A stretch of DNA of 29,953 nt from Methanomicrobiales archaeon (lineage in GTDB: Archaea > Halobacteriota > Methanomicrobia > Methanomicrobiales > Methanomicrobiaceae), in the NCBI GenBank assembly GCA_012523385.1, contig JAAYIO010000184.1:1-29953 (forward strand), written 5' to 3'. This document shows positions 24,075-29,953 of the stretch, piece by piece; position 1 is the stretch's first letter, and each line of letters opens with the position of its first letter. Below the pieces are notes generated by a model. That model was given only the letters and a program-made list of their open reading frames with translations. It was not told the DNA's origin and made no database searches. The translations under genes were made by a program, and so were the position numbers.

Positions 24075-24716
24075 ATGAAGACTGCTGATGCATGTATCTA
24101 CCCGTACCCGATTGGGGACGTTTCTCTGCGGAGAGTTGCCGATGAGCTTGAGCTACGAGGTTTTACTGGAGCGATTGCTGTTGGCATTCCTGCGGGCTGT
24201 ACGATTGGGCATGTCCGCTTTCTCTCAGGAGCCGAGATTACTGCAAATTCGGTGAAGTCCTGCCGGGATGCACTCCGGGATACGTCAAAGGCTGATGTGG
24301 TGATGGTGCATGCCGGTGATGCTGTTTTTAACCGCGCAATTCTGGGGAATATCTCTTTTCATATTCTCCGTGGCATCCAGCATACCGACAAACGGGCGTT
24401 TGATCATGTCAGCGCCCGGATGGCGACTGACCGGGGCGTTGCGGTGGATATTGATCTCTCCTGTATCATCTCATCATCCGGCCTGCGAAGACAGCGGTCA
24501 TTGGAACGATACCGGGAAATTAGTCGTCTGTCCCGGAAATACGGGTTTATGCTGACGCTTTCATCAGGTGCGCGCTCCCTCACGGGTCTGCGTTCTGTCC
24601 GTGCGTTTACTCTGCTTGGTGAGGTTGCAGGACTTGATGAGAGTCAGGTCAGTGATGCTCTCAGCGCCCCTGCAGCACTGATGTCGCCGCATAAATCTGT
24701 GGAGGTTCTGGAATGA
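24075..24716 (+). CDS. rnp3: Ribonuclease P protein component 3 (Rpp30)
   Basis: This is the RNase P protein homologous to eukaryotic Rpp30, a TIM-barrel-like subunit of the tRNA 5'-processing enzyme. ATG at 24075 gives 213 residues; the frame is open back into L15e, but that part is not family-like. The sequence shows ADACIYPYP (family start, usually DxxVxP), AVGIPAGCTI, ADVVMVHAGD, RAFDHVSARMATDRGVAVDID, and the MLTLSSGARSLTGLRS block. The stop overlaps the Pop5 gene by 4 nt. Position after L15e is canonical for euryarchaea. Confidence 0.92.
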   Translation: MKTADACIYPYPIGDVSLRRVADELELRGFTGAIAVGIPAGCTIGHVRFLSGAEITANSVKSCRDALRDTSKADVVMVHAGDAVFNRAILGNISFHILRGIQHTDKRAFDHVSARMATDRGVAVDIDLSCIISSSGLRRQRSLERYREISRLSRKYGFMLTLSSGARSLTGLRSVRAFTLLGEVAGLDESQVSDALSAPAALMSPHKSVEVLE

Positions 24717-25195
24717 AACCGCTTCCGCCGACACAACGACCAAACTGGCGTTATATTGCTGCCGAAATGGTGCCGCAGTGGTGTCCGGCTTCAGCACGGG
24801 ATATGCACTATGCCATTCTGGCTTGTGAGGCATCCCTTTTGGGTGACAGCATGAGCGCATTCATGCGCACCAGTGTTGTGTCCTGTGACGGCGGTGTTAT
24901 CATTGTCCGCTGTATTCGTGGGACCGAACGGGATGTGGAGACGGCTCTTGCAACCGTGACTGAGGCAGGGGGTGTCCGGGTGGCTCTTCATCCGTTTGCC
25001 ACCTCCGGCACTATTCATGGAATCAGGAAAAAGTTCCGTCCCTGTTCCTTGCCTTCTGATGAAGGAAATTGCAAAATCGGCGAAAATACCTACCGAATTC
25101 TCAGGATTTCAGGTCAAAAGGTTGATTTAGTTCAACAGGGTATTAAACAAACAACAGCACTGTACGTAAATACAGATGATTTGGAGGATTTCTGA
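24713..25195 (+). CDS. rnp2: Ribonuclease P protein component 2 (Pop5)
   Basis: This is the partner of Rpp30 in archaeal RNase P. The 160 residues begin KPLPPTQRPNWRYIA, the usual 'lpp-LR-K-RYi' start in variant form. An RNA-binding ferredoxin-like fold follows (VVSCDGGVIIVRCIRGTE, VALHPFATSGTIHGIRKKF). About 35-40 residues after the core (GENTYRILRISGQKVDLV) form a C-terminal extension. It overlaps rnp3 by ATGA and its stop overlaps psmA by TGATG, so the three are translated in tandem. Confidence 0.88.
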   Translation: MKPLPPTQRPNWRYIAAEMVPQWCPASARDMHYAILACEASLLGDSMSAFMRTSVVSCDGGVIIVRCIRGTERDVETALATVTEAGGVRVALHPFATSGTIHGIRKKFRPCSLPSDEGNCKIGENTYRILRISGQKVDLVQQGIKQTTALYVNTDDLEDF

Positions 25196-25938
25196 TGCAG
25201 CCAATGCAGGCACAAATGGGATATGACAGGGCAATTACGGTGTTCAGCCCTGATGGCAGATTGTACCAGGTGGAGTATGCCCGGGAAGCAGTAAAGAGGG
25301 GAACAACCGCCGTCGGCATTAAATGCAAAGATGGGGTTGTTCTCATCGTGGATAAGCGGGTCAGCTCCCGTCTCCTTGAACAGACGTCAATTGAGAAGAT
25401 ATTCAAGATTGATAATCACGTTGCAGTCGCTTCGTCAGGGCTTGTCGGAGATGCCCGCGCACTTGTAGACCGGGCTCGGGTGGAATCGCAGATAAATCGT
25501 GTCTCGTATGATGAGCCAATCGATATTGAGACGCTTTCAAAGAAACTCTGCGATCATATGCAGACCTATACGCAGTTTGGCGGGGCCCGCCCATACGGCA
25601 CGGCTCTCTTGATTGCAGGTGTGAGTGATGGCATCCCACGTCTTTTTGAGACCGACCCATCGGGTACTCTCCTCGAATACAAGGCAACGGGAATTGGCAC
25701 CGGCCGTCCGGCTGTGATGAAGGTCTTTGATGAGCAGTATAACGAAGAAATGGGATGTACTGAGGCCATTCAACTGGGCCTCGCGGCATTGCATGCTGCA
25801 ACGGAAGGCAAATTTGAAGTGGACAATGTTGAGATTGGGATCATACCTATCGATACCGGCATGTTCAGAAAGATGACTAAATCCGAAGTCAGTGAATATA
25901 CTGCCACGTTTGAACCGGTGCAGGCAGCAGAAGAGTAA
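25195..25938 (+). CDS. psmA: Proteasome alpha subunit
   Basis: This forms the outer rings of the 20S proteasome. GGAGG at 25183-25187 precedes the ATG. The 247 residues begin with the alpha-type gate helix and signature YDRAITVFSPDGRLYQVEYA, which only alpha subunits have. They continue with GTTAVGIKCKDGVVL, SGLVGDARALVDRAR, QFGGARPYG-ALLIAG and GTGRPAVM. The C-terminus ends in an acidic tail. No propeptide or catalytic threonine is expected. Position between rnp2 and SBDS is canonical. Confidence 0.98.
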   Translation: MQPMQAQMGYDRAITVFSPDGRLYQVEYAREAVKRGTTAVGIKCKDGVVLIVDKRVSSRLLEQTSIEKIFKIDNHVAVASSGLVGDARALVDRARVESQINRVSYDEPIDIETLSKKLCDHMQTYTQFGGARPYGTALLIAGVSDGIPRLFETDPSGTLLEYKATGIGTGRPAVMKVFDEQYNEEMGCTEAIQLGLAALHAATEGKFEVDNVEIGIIPIDTGMFRKMTKSEVSEYTATFEPVQAAEE

Positions 25939-25955
25939 CGGGTGAATATCGAGAT

Positions 25956-26657
25956 ATGATTCCGCTTGAACAGGCAGTTGTTGCACGGCTGGAGAGCCAT
26001 GGGGAACGGTTTGAGATCCTTGTCGACCCTGAGATGGCAGCTGACATCCGGCATGGGGGAGATACGCCGATAGAGGATGCTGTGGCAGCACTCTTTATCT
26101 TTGAAAATTCATCAAAAGCCGAAAAATCACCCGATGAGACTTTAAAAAAGGTCTTCGATACGGTTGATTTTGAAACGATTGCTCAGCGTATTATCCGGAA
26201 AGGGGAGATACACCTTACTGCTGAGCAGCGAAAACGGATGACTGAGGATAAGCGGAATCAGATTATCACTTTCATCGCCCGGAATGCGATTAACCCGCAG
26301 ACAAAACTCCCTCATCCACGCATGCGTATTGAGATGGCGATGGAACAGGCGAAAGTCAATGTGGACCCGTTCAAACATGTTGATGAGCAGGTCAAGGATG
26401 TTTTAAAGGCATTACGTCCTTTACTTCCGATTAAATTCGCTGAAATGAAATTTGCGGTACGAATTCCTGCTGATTTTGCGCCAAAGGCGTATGGGGAGAT
26501 TCACACTGCAACAACGGTTGATCGGGAACAGTGGCAGAGTGACGGTTCATGGATCGGTGTTGTTCGCATCCCTGCGGGCATTCAGGATGATTTCTACTCT
26601 CTCATCAATCGCCTCACAAAAGGCGATGGTGATGTGAAGATTCTTGAACAGGATTAA
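25956..26657 (+). CDS. sbds: Ribosome maturation protein SBDS
   Basis: This is the archaeal orthologue of the Shwachman-Bodian-Diamond protein, which helps release the anti-association factor (aIF6) from the large subunit. The 233 residues match the three domains. The N-terminal fold includes AVVARLESHGERFEILVDPEMA and FENSSKAEKSPDETL-KVFDT. The middle helices include EQRKRMTEDKRNQIITFIARNAINPQTKLPHP, split by family conservation. The C-terminal domain has LPIKFAEMKFAVRIP. It follows psmA after 17 nt. In many archaea rrp4-rrp41-rrp42 follow; here L37Ae comes next. Confidence 0.95.
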   Translation: MIPLEQAVVARLESHGERFEILVDPEMAADIRHGGDTPIEDAVAALFIFENSSKAEKSPDETLKKVFDTVDFETIAQRIIRKGEIHLTAEQRKRMTEDKRNQIITFIARNAINPQTKLPHPRMRIEMAMEQAKVNVDPFKHVDEQVKDVLKALRPLLPIKFAEMKFAVRIPADFAPKAYGEIHTATTVDREQWQSDGSWIGVVRIPAGIQDDFYSLINRLTKGDGDVKILEQD

Positions 26658-26670
26658 TAAAGGTTAAGCG

Positions 26671-26680
26671 AAAATATATA
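26671..26680 (+). promoter_or_regulatory. TATA box of the L37Ae operon
   Basis: AAAATATATA, preceded by a purine-rich BRE-like GCG, lies in the 47-nt SBDS-L37Ae spacer. Transcription would begin about 25 nt later, just before ATG 26705, so the message would be nearly leaderless. This splits the superoperon at the place where exosome genes lie in other archaea. Confidence 0.65.
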
Positions 26681-26704
26681 CAGACATATCAGGGGCAATA
26701 TTAC

Positions 26705-26995
26705 ATGGCTAAAAAGAGAAACCCAAAAGCAAAAGGACGAGTTACAGGTAGTGCAGGCAGATTTGGTCCACGTTATGGTAGATTCATTCGCAAGAGAGTG
26801 AACGAAGTCGAGACCATTACCAACGCAAAACACGCGTGTCCACGCTGTGAGACGCTGGCTGTTTCCCGTAAGGGTACTGGCATATGGGAATGCCGCAAGT
26901 GTGGCTTTAAGTTTGCTGGTGGTGCATATGTGCCGCAGACACCAAACCTGAAGGTTGCACTTCGTACCATTGAACGTACATTGATCAAGGAGTAA
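26705..26995 (+). CDS. rpl37ae: Ribosomal protein L37Ae
   Basis: This is a zinc-ribbon protein of the large subunit. The 96 residues start MAKKRNPKAKGRVTGSAGRFGPRYGR, split here as the family's basic N-terminus, and carry the zinc knuckles CPRC and CRKC about 16 residues apart. They end in TPNLKVALRTIERT. The length and motif spacing are normal. It is followed after 11 nt by rpoP and begins its own near-leaderless transcript. Confidence 0.97.
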   Translation: MAKKRNPKAKGRVTGSAGRFGPRYGRFIRKRVNEVETITNAKHACPRCETLAVSRKGTGIWECRKCGFKFAGGAYVPQTPNLKVALRTIERTLIKE

Positions 26996-27006
26996 GTGAC
27001 TCCATC

Positions 27007-27138
27007 GTGACTGGATACAAGTGTGCCCGGTGTAAGCAGAAGGTTGAGGTGGACGTTAATGTCCGCTGCCCCTACTGTGGTTACCGAATCCTCTTTAAAG
27101 ACCGTGGGGCAGCGATTAAAACCCTAAAGGCCCGATGA
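27007..27138 (+). CDS. rpoP: DNA-directed RNA polymerase subunit P (Rpb12-like)
   Basis: This is a very small zinc-ribbon subunit of archaeal RNA polymerase. GTG at 27007 starts 43 residues with two Cys pairs (CARC at 6-9 and CPYC at 21-24), then GYRILFKDR and a basic end. This is the whole RpoP/Rpb12 pattern. It lies 11 nt after L37Ae, with an AAGGAG near 26988-26993, and its stop overlaps the Brix gene (ATGA). The position between L37Ae and Brix is the conserved archaeal order, which supports the call despite its size. Confidence 0.93.
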   Translation: MTGYKCARCKQKVEVDVNVRCPYCGYRILFKDRGAAIKTLKAR

Positions 27139-27581
27139 AGTTTGTTACAACGTCAAGGAAACCGGCTCCGGAACTGCGGACCTTAGGTAAGGATCTTGCA
27201 TTTGCGCTGGGGGGAAAATATTCTCCCCGGGGGAAATCCGGGGTCGATGAAGTATTATCCTGGGGAGATACCGTTCTGGTTGTCTCTCGAAGGGGAAGAA
27301 AGACGGTGATTGAGACGTATTCCTCTGGTGAGCCGGTATCCGTGATATATTTATCCGGATTCTCTGCTTCTCGTCGGGATGTGCCTCTTGAACGAGGTCT
27401 TCGTACCGGAAATGAGAGGGTGTATAATGAACTGGCAGAATGCCTGGATATCACCCTGACTGATGCCGGTGCGAATGAATTCCTGTTCCATGGATCACAG
27501 GCGAAGGGATATGTTCTCAAAATCGCAGAGAAACCACCGAGAGCACAGGGCAGTTTTTCGCATCCGGACGAATCGTCCTGA
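27135..27581 (+). CDS. Brix-domain ribosome biogenesis protein (IMP4-like)
   Basis: This is an archaeal single-Brix-domain protein related to the IMP4 superfamily, involved in ribosome assembly. The 148 residues begin MKFVTTSRKPAPELRTLGKDLA, split as the typical 'TTSRkps...R.lakdLA' motif, followed by SPRGKSGVDEVL and LSFxG-like GANEFLFHGSQAKGY near the end. It is shorter than many Brix proteins but normal for this group. The start overlaps rpoP by 4 nt, and its 3' end overlaps Pcc1 by 71 nt in another frame. Confidence 0.88.
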   Translation: MKFVTTSRKPAPELRTLGKDLAFALGGKYSPRGKSGVDEVLSWGDTVLVVSRRGRKTVIETYSSGEPVSVIYLSGFSASRRDVPLERGLRTGNERVYNELAECLDITLTDAGANEFLFHGSQAKGYVLKIAEKPPRAQGSFSHPDESS

Positions 27582-27771
27582 TGTGGTATATGTAGCTGCC
27601 CTTCCTGAGATGGGGGATATGGGGCGTTCATGCGCAACTCTTTCCCAAGAAGCGGATGGAAGCCTTCTTTTGTCTGTTGAAGGGGAAGATGTCTCCGCTC
27701 TTAGGGCGGCAGTGAATTCATATCTCAGGATAATTATGATTGCAGAAGAGATGCAGGAAGTATTGAAATGA
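27511..27771 (+). CDS. pcc1: KEOPS complex subunit Pcc1
   Basis: This is the small dimerising subunit of KEOPS, which makes the t6A modification of tRNA. ATG at 27511 gives 86 residues, the family size. The sequence shows the beta strand HRAVFRIRT, VAALPEMGDMGRS (family: 'L.PE.....R'), LLLSVEGEDVSALRAAVNSYLR (family: 'i.a.D..aLRaalNSylr') and a C-terminal helix. An upstream ATG at 27463 would deepen the overlap with Brix without adding family-like residues. The stop overlaps prefoldin beta by ATGA. Confidence 0.85.
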   Translation: MFSKSQRNHREHRAVFRIRTNRPDVVYVAALPEMGDMGRSCATLSQEADGSLLLSVEGEDVSALRAAVNSYLRIIMIAEEMQEVLK

Positions 27772-28130
27772 ATGCAGTTTCACCAAAAATTCAGAATCAG
27801 ATTGCAATGATCCAGCAGGTCCAGCAGCAACTGGGGACCGTTATGCAGCAAAAAGCACAGTTTGAGATGATGGCAAAAGAGACCCGCAAGGCAGAGGAAG
27901 AGCTTGGCGGCATCTCTGCTGACTCAGATGTCTATATCACCATCGGGACTGTGATGATGAAGCAGGATCGCGAAAAGGTCTTAGTTGATCTGGCAGATAA
28001 AATTGAGACGTTTGAGCTCAGAATAAAATCACTCGAAAAACAGGAAAAAGCTCTTACCACAAAGTTTGAGCAGCTTCAAACCCAGATAAAGGGTGCGCTT
28101 GAAGGTGCCGGAGCACCTTCAGCAAACTGA
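27768..28130 (+). CDS. pfdB: Prefoldin beta subunit
   Basis: This is the beta subunit of the hexameric chaperone that hands unfolded proteins to the thermosome. The 120 residues are two long coiled-coil helices (IQNQIAMIQQVQQQLGTVMQQKAQFE and DLADKIETFELRIKSLEKQEKAL, given in parts) around a short beta hairpin (DSDVYITIGTVMMKQDREKVLVD). Length and layout are typical. It ends the conserved block, and its stop abuts the convergent synthase gene with no space. Confidence 0.95.
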   Translation: MNAVSPKIQNQIAMIQQVQQQLGTVMQQKAQFEMMAKETRKAEEELGGISADSDVYITIGTVMMKQDREKVLVDLADKIETFELRIKSLEKQEKALTTKFEQLQTQIKGALEGAGAPSAN

Positions 28131-29777
28131 TCATTCTTCTTTTCTCAGTCTATACACGAGGTTTAGGGCGTTAATCATCGCCTCTGCTGATGCAAGGACG
28201 ATATCGTCTGATGATGCACCCGCATCGTAGACTCTGCCTTTGCTATCTTCGACAGCGATGGATACGTGACCGATGGCGTCACTCCCTCCGGAGATAGCGG
28301 ATACGGAGAACTCCTTTAATACCAGTGCTTCCGGCACGATGGCAACGACGGCTTTCATTGCAGCATCCACCGGTCCGTTTCCGATTCTGCAGCAGGTGAT
28401 TTCTTTTCCGTTTACGCTTGCCCTGACCGTTGCGGTTGCCATGACGTGATTTCCGTTGATAACCGTGATGTCATGGAGAAGGATGTTTTTTTCGATACGT
28501 GCCGTACCGATGATTGTTTCTGCCACCTCAAAGAGATCATTTTCTGTCACTTTCCTGCCGCGGTTGGAGATATCCTTGACCCTTGCAACAATTTCGTCCA
28601 GTTCAGTTTCTTTTGCAATGATGTGTGCATCCGAGAGCATCTGTGCAACTGCATGGCGACCGACATGTTTCCCCAGCCTCAGCCTTCTGCGGTGTCCGAC
28701 CATCTCTGGTGTCATAATACCAGGTTCAAAAGTGCTCGTGTTTGCGAGGACCCCCTGAGAATGGATGCCGCTTTCGTGAGCAAACGCATTGTCTCCCACA
28801 ACAGGCTGTGTGGGGCCTACAGAGATGCCAGAGAATCGTGAAACCATCCGTGAAGTCTCCACCAGTCGTTCGGTGCTGATGCCTGTTTTGATGCCGTATA
28901 TCGATTCCAGTGCCATAACGGTCTGTGCAATATCTGCATTGCCGGCCCGTTCGCCGATCCCGTTCACCGTCACCTGCACCTGTGATGCTCCGCCTTCCAC
29001 AGCTGAGATGGTATTGGCGACTGCCATACCGAAGTCATTGTGACAGTGCACATCTATCGGGCAGGGTATGGTCTCATGCAGGGTGGATACGAGTGCGTTC
29101 ATCGATGACGGGGATGCAATTCCGACGGTGTCCGGGACGTTAATGATCGTTGCCCCGGCGTTCACTGCCGCCTGGTAAACTTCAATAAGTTCGGTTGTTC
29201 CGGTGCGTGTTGCATCCATTGCTGAAAACATCACGTGGTCTGCATGGCTGTGGGCAAACCGGATCATTGACTCGGTGATCGCAACGACCTCTTCGTGGGT
29301 TTTTTTGATAGTATGTACACGCTGCACTTCTGATGTCGGAATAAAGACATGGATCATACCTACTCCGCAGTCAGCACATGTTTCGATGTCTGATTGCGTT
29401 GCCCGTGCGAGACCGCAGATGATGCTTTCCAGTCCCTCTGATGCTATATCCCGTACAAAATCTTTTTCATCAACTGATGATGCGGGAAATCCTGCCTCAA
29501 TGACGTGGACACCGATATCTGAAAGTTGATGGGCAATGCTCATCTTTTCATCACGGGTAAACGACACCCCCGGTGTCTGCTCACCATCCCTGAGGGTGGT
29601 GTCAAAAACGGTTACTCTATCCTGCTTGCAATTATGATCGCCAAAGAAGGCGACCTGCCGCAGCTCCTGCGACTGTCCTGGCTTCGAATTGTTTCGGAGA
29701 CATGTTTTTCTTATATGTGTGACGCAGATATAATGGTTGTTGCCAGTTTGTAGGCCTCGACCAAGTAAATAACACAA
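28131..29777 (-). CDS. 2-isopropylmalate / citramalate synthase family protein (start uncertain)
   Basis: This is an acetyl-CoA-condensing synthase of the LeuA/CimA family. Signatures are FDTTLRDGEQTPGVSF, EAGFPASSVDE, NVPDTVG and HCHNDFGMAVAN, followed by NGIGERAGNAD and a C-terminal LeuA-dimer regulatory domain (from about ILLHDITVINGNHV) that AksA-type homocitrate synthases lack. LeuA and CimA cannot be separated by eye. The only in-frame start is a TTG at 29777, giving 548 residues, about 40-50 more than usual. No ATG, GTG or TTG occurs between there and the catalytic motif, yet homology seems to begin near LRQVAFFGD. The true start, possibly non-standard, is unresolved. Confidence 0.85.
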   Translation of the reverse strand: MCYLLGRGLQTGNNHYICVTHIRKTCLRNNSKPGQSQELRQVAFFGDHNCKQDRVTVFDTTLRDGEQTPGVSFTRDEKMSIAHQLSDIGVHVIEAGFPASSVDEKDFVRDIASEGLESIICGLARATQSDIETCADCGVGMIHVFIPTSEVQRVHTIKKTHEEVVAITESMIRFAHSHADHVMFSAMDATRTGTTELIEVYQAAVNAGATIINVPDTVGIASPSSMNALVSTLHETIPCPIDVHCHNDFGMAVANTISAVEGGASQVQVTVNGIGERAGNADIAQTVMALESIYGIKTGISTERLVETSRMVSRFSGISVGPTQPVVGDNAFAHESGIHSQGVLANTSTFEPGIMTPEMVGHRRRLRLGKHVGRHAVAQMLSDAHIIAKETELDEIVARVKDISNRGRKVTENDLFEVAETIIGTARIEKNILLHDITVINGNHVMATATVRASVNGKEITCCRIGNGPVDAAMKAVVAIVPEALVLKEFSVSAISGGSDAIGHVSIAVEDSKGRVYDAGASSDDIVLASAEAMINALNLVYRLRKEE

Positions 29778-29796
29778 ACCTTAAATCAAAACGTGT

Positions 29797-29806
29797 CTTA
29801 TATTGT
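29797..29806. promoter_or_regulatory. TATA-like element between the synthase gene and tRNA-Tyr, possibly bidirectional
   Basis: CTTATATTG on the plus strand (CAATATAAG on the minus) is centred about 25 nt before the tRNA-Tyr 5' end at 29826 and about 25 nt from the synthase TTG at 29777. It could therefore direct transcription both ways. A second minus-strand candidate, ACATATAAG at about 29710-29719, would place the synthase start near 29688. Confidence 0.5.
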
Positions 29807-29825
29807 AGAGCACCACGGCGCAATG

Positions 29826-29932
29826 CCCGCCTTAACTCAGACTGGTAGAGTGCGCGGCTGTAGTTTAGTTTGCCGGTTGACGGTAACTGCGCGGCTACCG
29901 CGATGTCCCCGGTTCGACTCCGGGAGGCGGGA
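29826..29932 (+). tRNA. tRNA-Tyr (anticodon GTA) with a 33-nt intron
   Basis: Exons 29826-29863 and 29897-29932 form a cloverleaf. The acceptor CCCGCCT pairs with AGGCGGG, the discriminator is A, and C1-G72 is the archaeal tRNA-Tyr identity pair. The D stem is ACTC/GAGT, the anticodon stem CGCGG/CCGCG with mature loop CTGTAGA, and the T stem CCCGG/CCGGG around TTCGACT. The intron 29864-29896 lies at the usual 37/38 position. A bulge-helix-bulge fits: central helix CUGU/GCGG with bulges AGU and CUA cut between bases 2 and 3. The CCA end is not encoded. Confidence 0.95.
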
Positions 29933-29953
29933 CTTGTCCTTTGTGTGTGCGAA

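Noticed and set aside
29632..29823. Minus-strand frame with MSPKQFEAR as possible separate leader or frameshifted synthase start
   Set aside because: It ends before the synthase motifs without joining their frame, and shows no resemblance to the family.
1..29953. CRISPR array, prophage or defence island
   Set aside because: No regularly spaced repeats, cas genes, integrase, phage genes or restriction genes are visible; the only exact repeats are the proteolipid hairpins.

Overview
The window is archaeal and looks like a hydrogenotrophic methanogen of the Methanomicrobiales type. The evidence is an A/V-type ATPase operon, archaeal ribosomal proteins L15e and L37Ae, RNase P proteins Rnp2 and Rnp3, a proteasome alpha subunit, SBDS, a Brix protein, Pcc1, prefoldin beta, archaeal-type Trm1, a UbiA-type ether-lipid prenyltransferase, archaeal CoaD, an HdrA-like flavoprotein, a BHB-type tRNA intron, and TATA boxes placed for short-leader transcripts. 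The order-level assignment is inference; I cannot name a species.

Region 1 (1-8536, + strand) is a tightly overlapping A/V-type ATPase operon in the order I(partial)-K-E-C-F-A-B-D followed by a 33-residue membrane microprotein. It has several peculiarities. The proteolipid K is six fused hairpins with an exact 80-residue period; five carry the ion-binding Glu and the first carries Gln. Subunit C has an extra N-terminal membrane segment. The A-subunit P-loop is of the GPFGAGKT type. Subunit B is interrupted by one in-frame TAA in otherwise intact sequence. This may be an accessory, possibly Na+-linked, ATPase that is freshly inactivated or recoded. Region 2 (8537-9028) is a gene-free gap holding a 114-nt inverted-repeat-bounded, foldable element.

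Region 3 (9029-12777) has a DRG-family GTPase, Trm1 on the minus strand diverging from tRNA-Arg(CCT), a DGGGP-synthase-like prenyltransferase and a bactofilin-like beta-helix protein. Region 4 (12774-16288, minus strand) is a compact operon of gamma-carbonic-anhydrase-like protein, truncated HdrA-like flavoprotein, MtnA and a DUF116 membrane protein. CoaD diverges from it. Region 5 (16770-21203, minus strand) has pyrBI and then a recJ-like / PUA / NAC / TrmI operon combining information-processing genes.

Region 6 (21316-28130, + strand) has Nnr and MoaC, then the conserved archaeal translation/proteasome superoperon: L15e, Rnp3, Rnp2, PsmA, SBDS, L37Ae, RpoP, Brix, Pcc1, prefoldin beta. The exosome genes that sit between SBDS and L37Ae in many archaea are absent. 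Region 7 (28131-29932) has a convergent LeuA/CimA-family synthase whose start is unclear, and a divergent tRNA-Tyr(GTA) containing a 33-nt intron. At both tRNA loci one TATA-like element lies at a suitable distance to serve the tRNA and the divergent protein gene.
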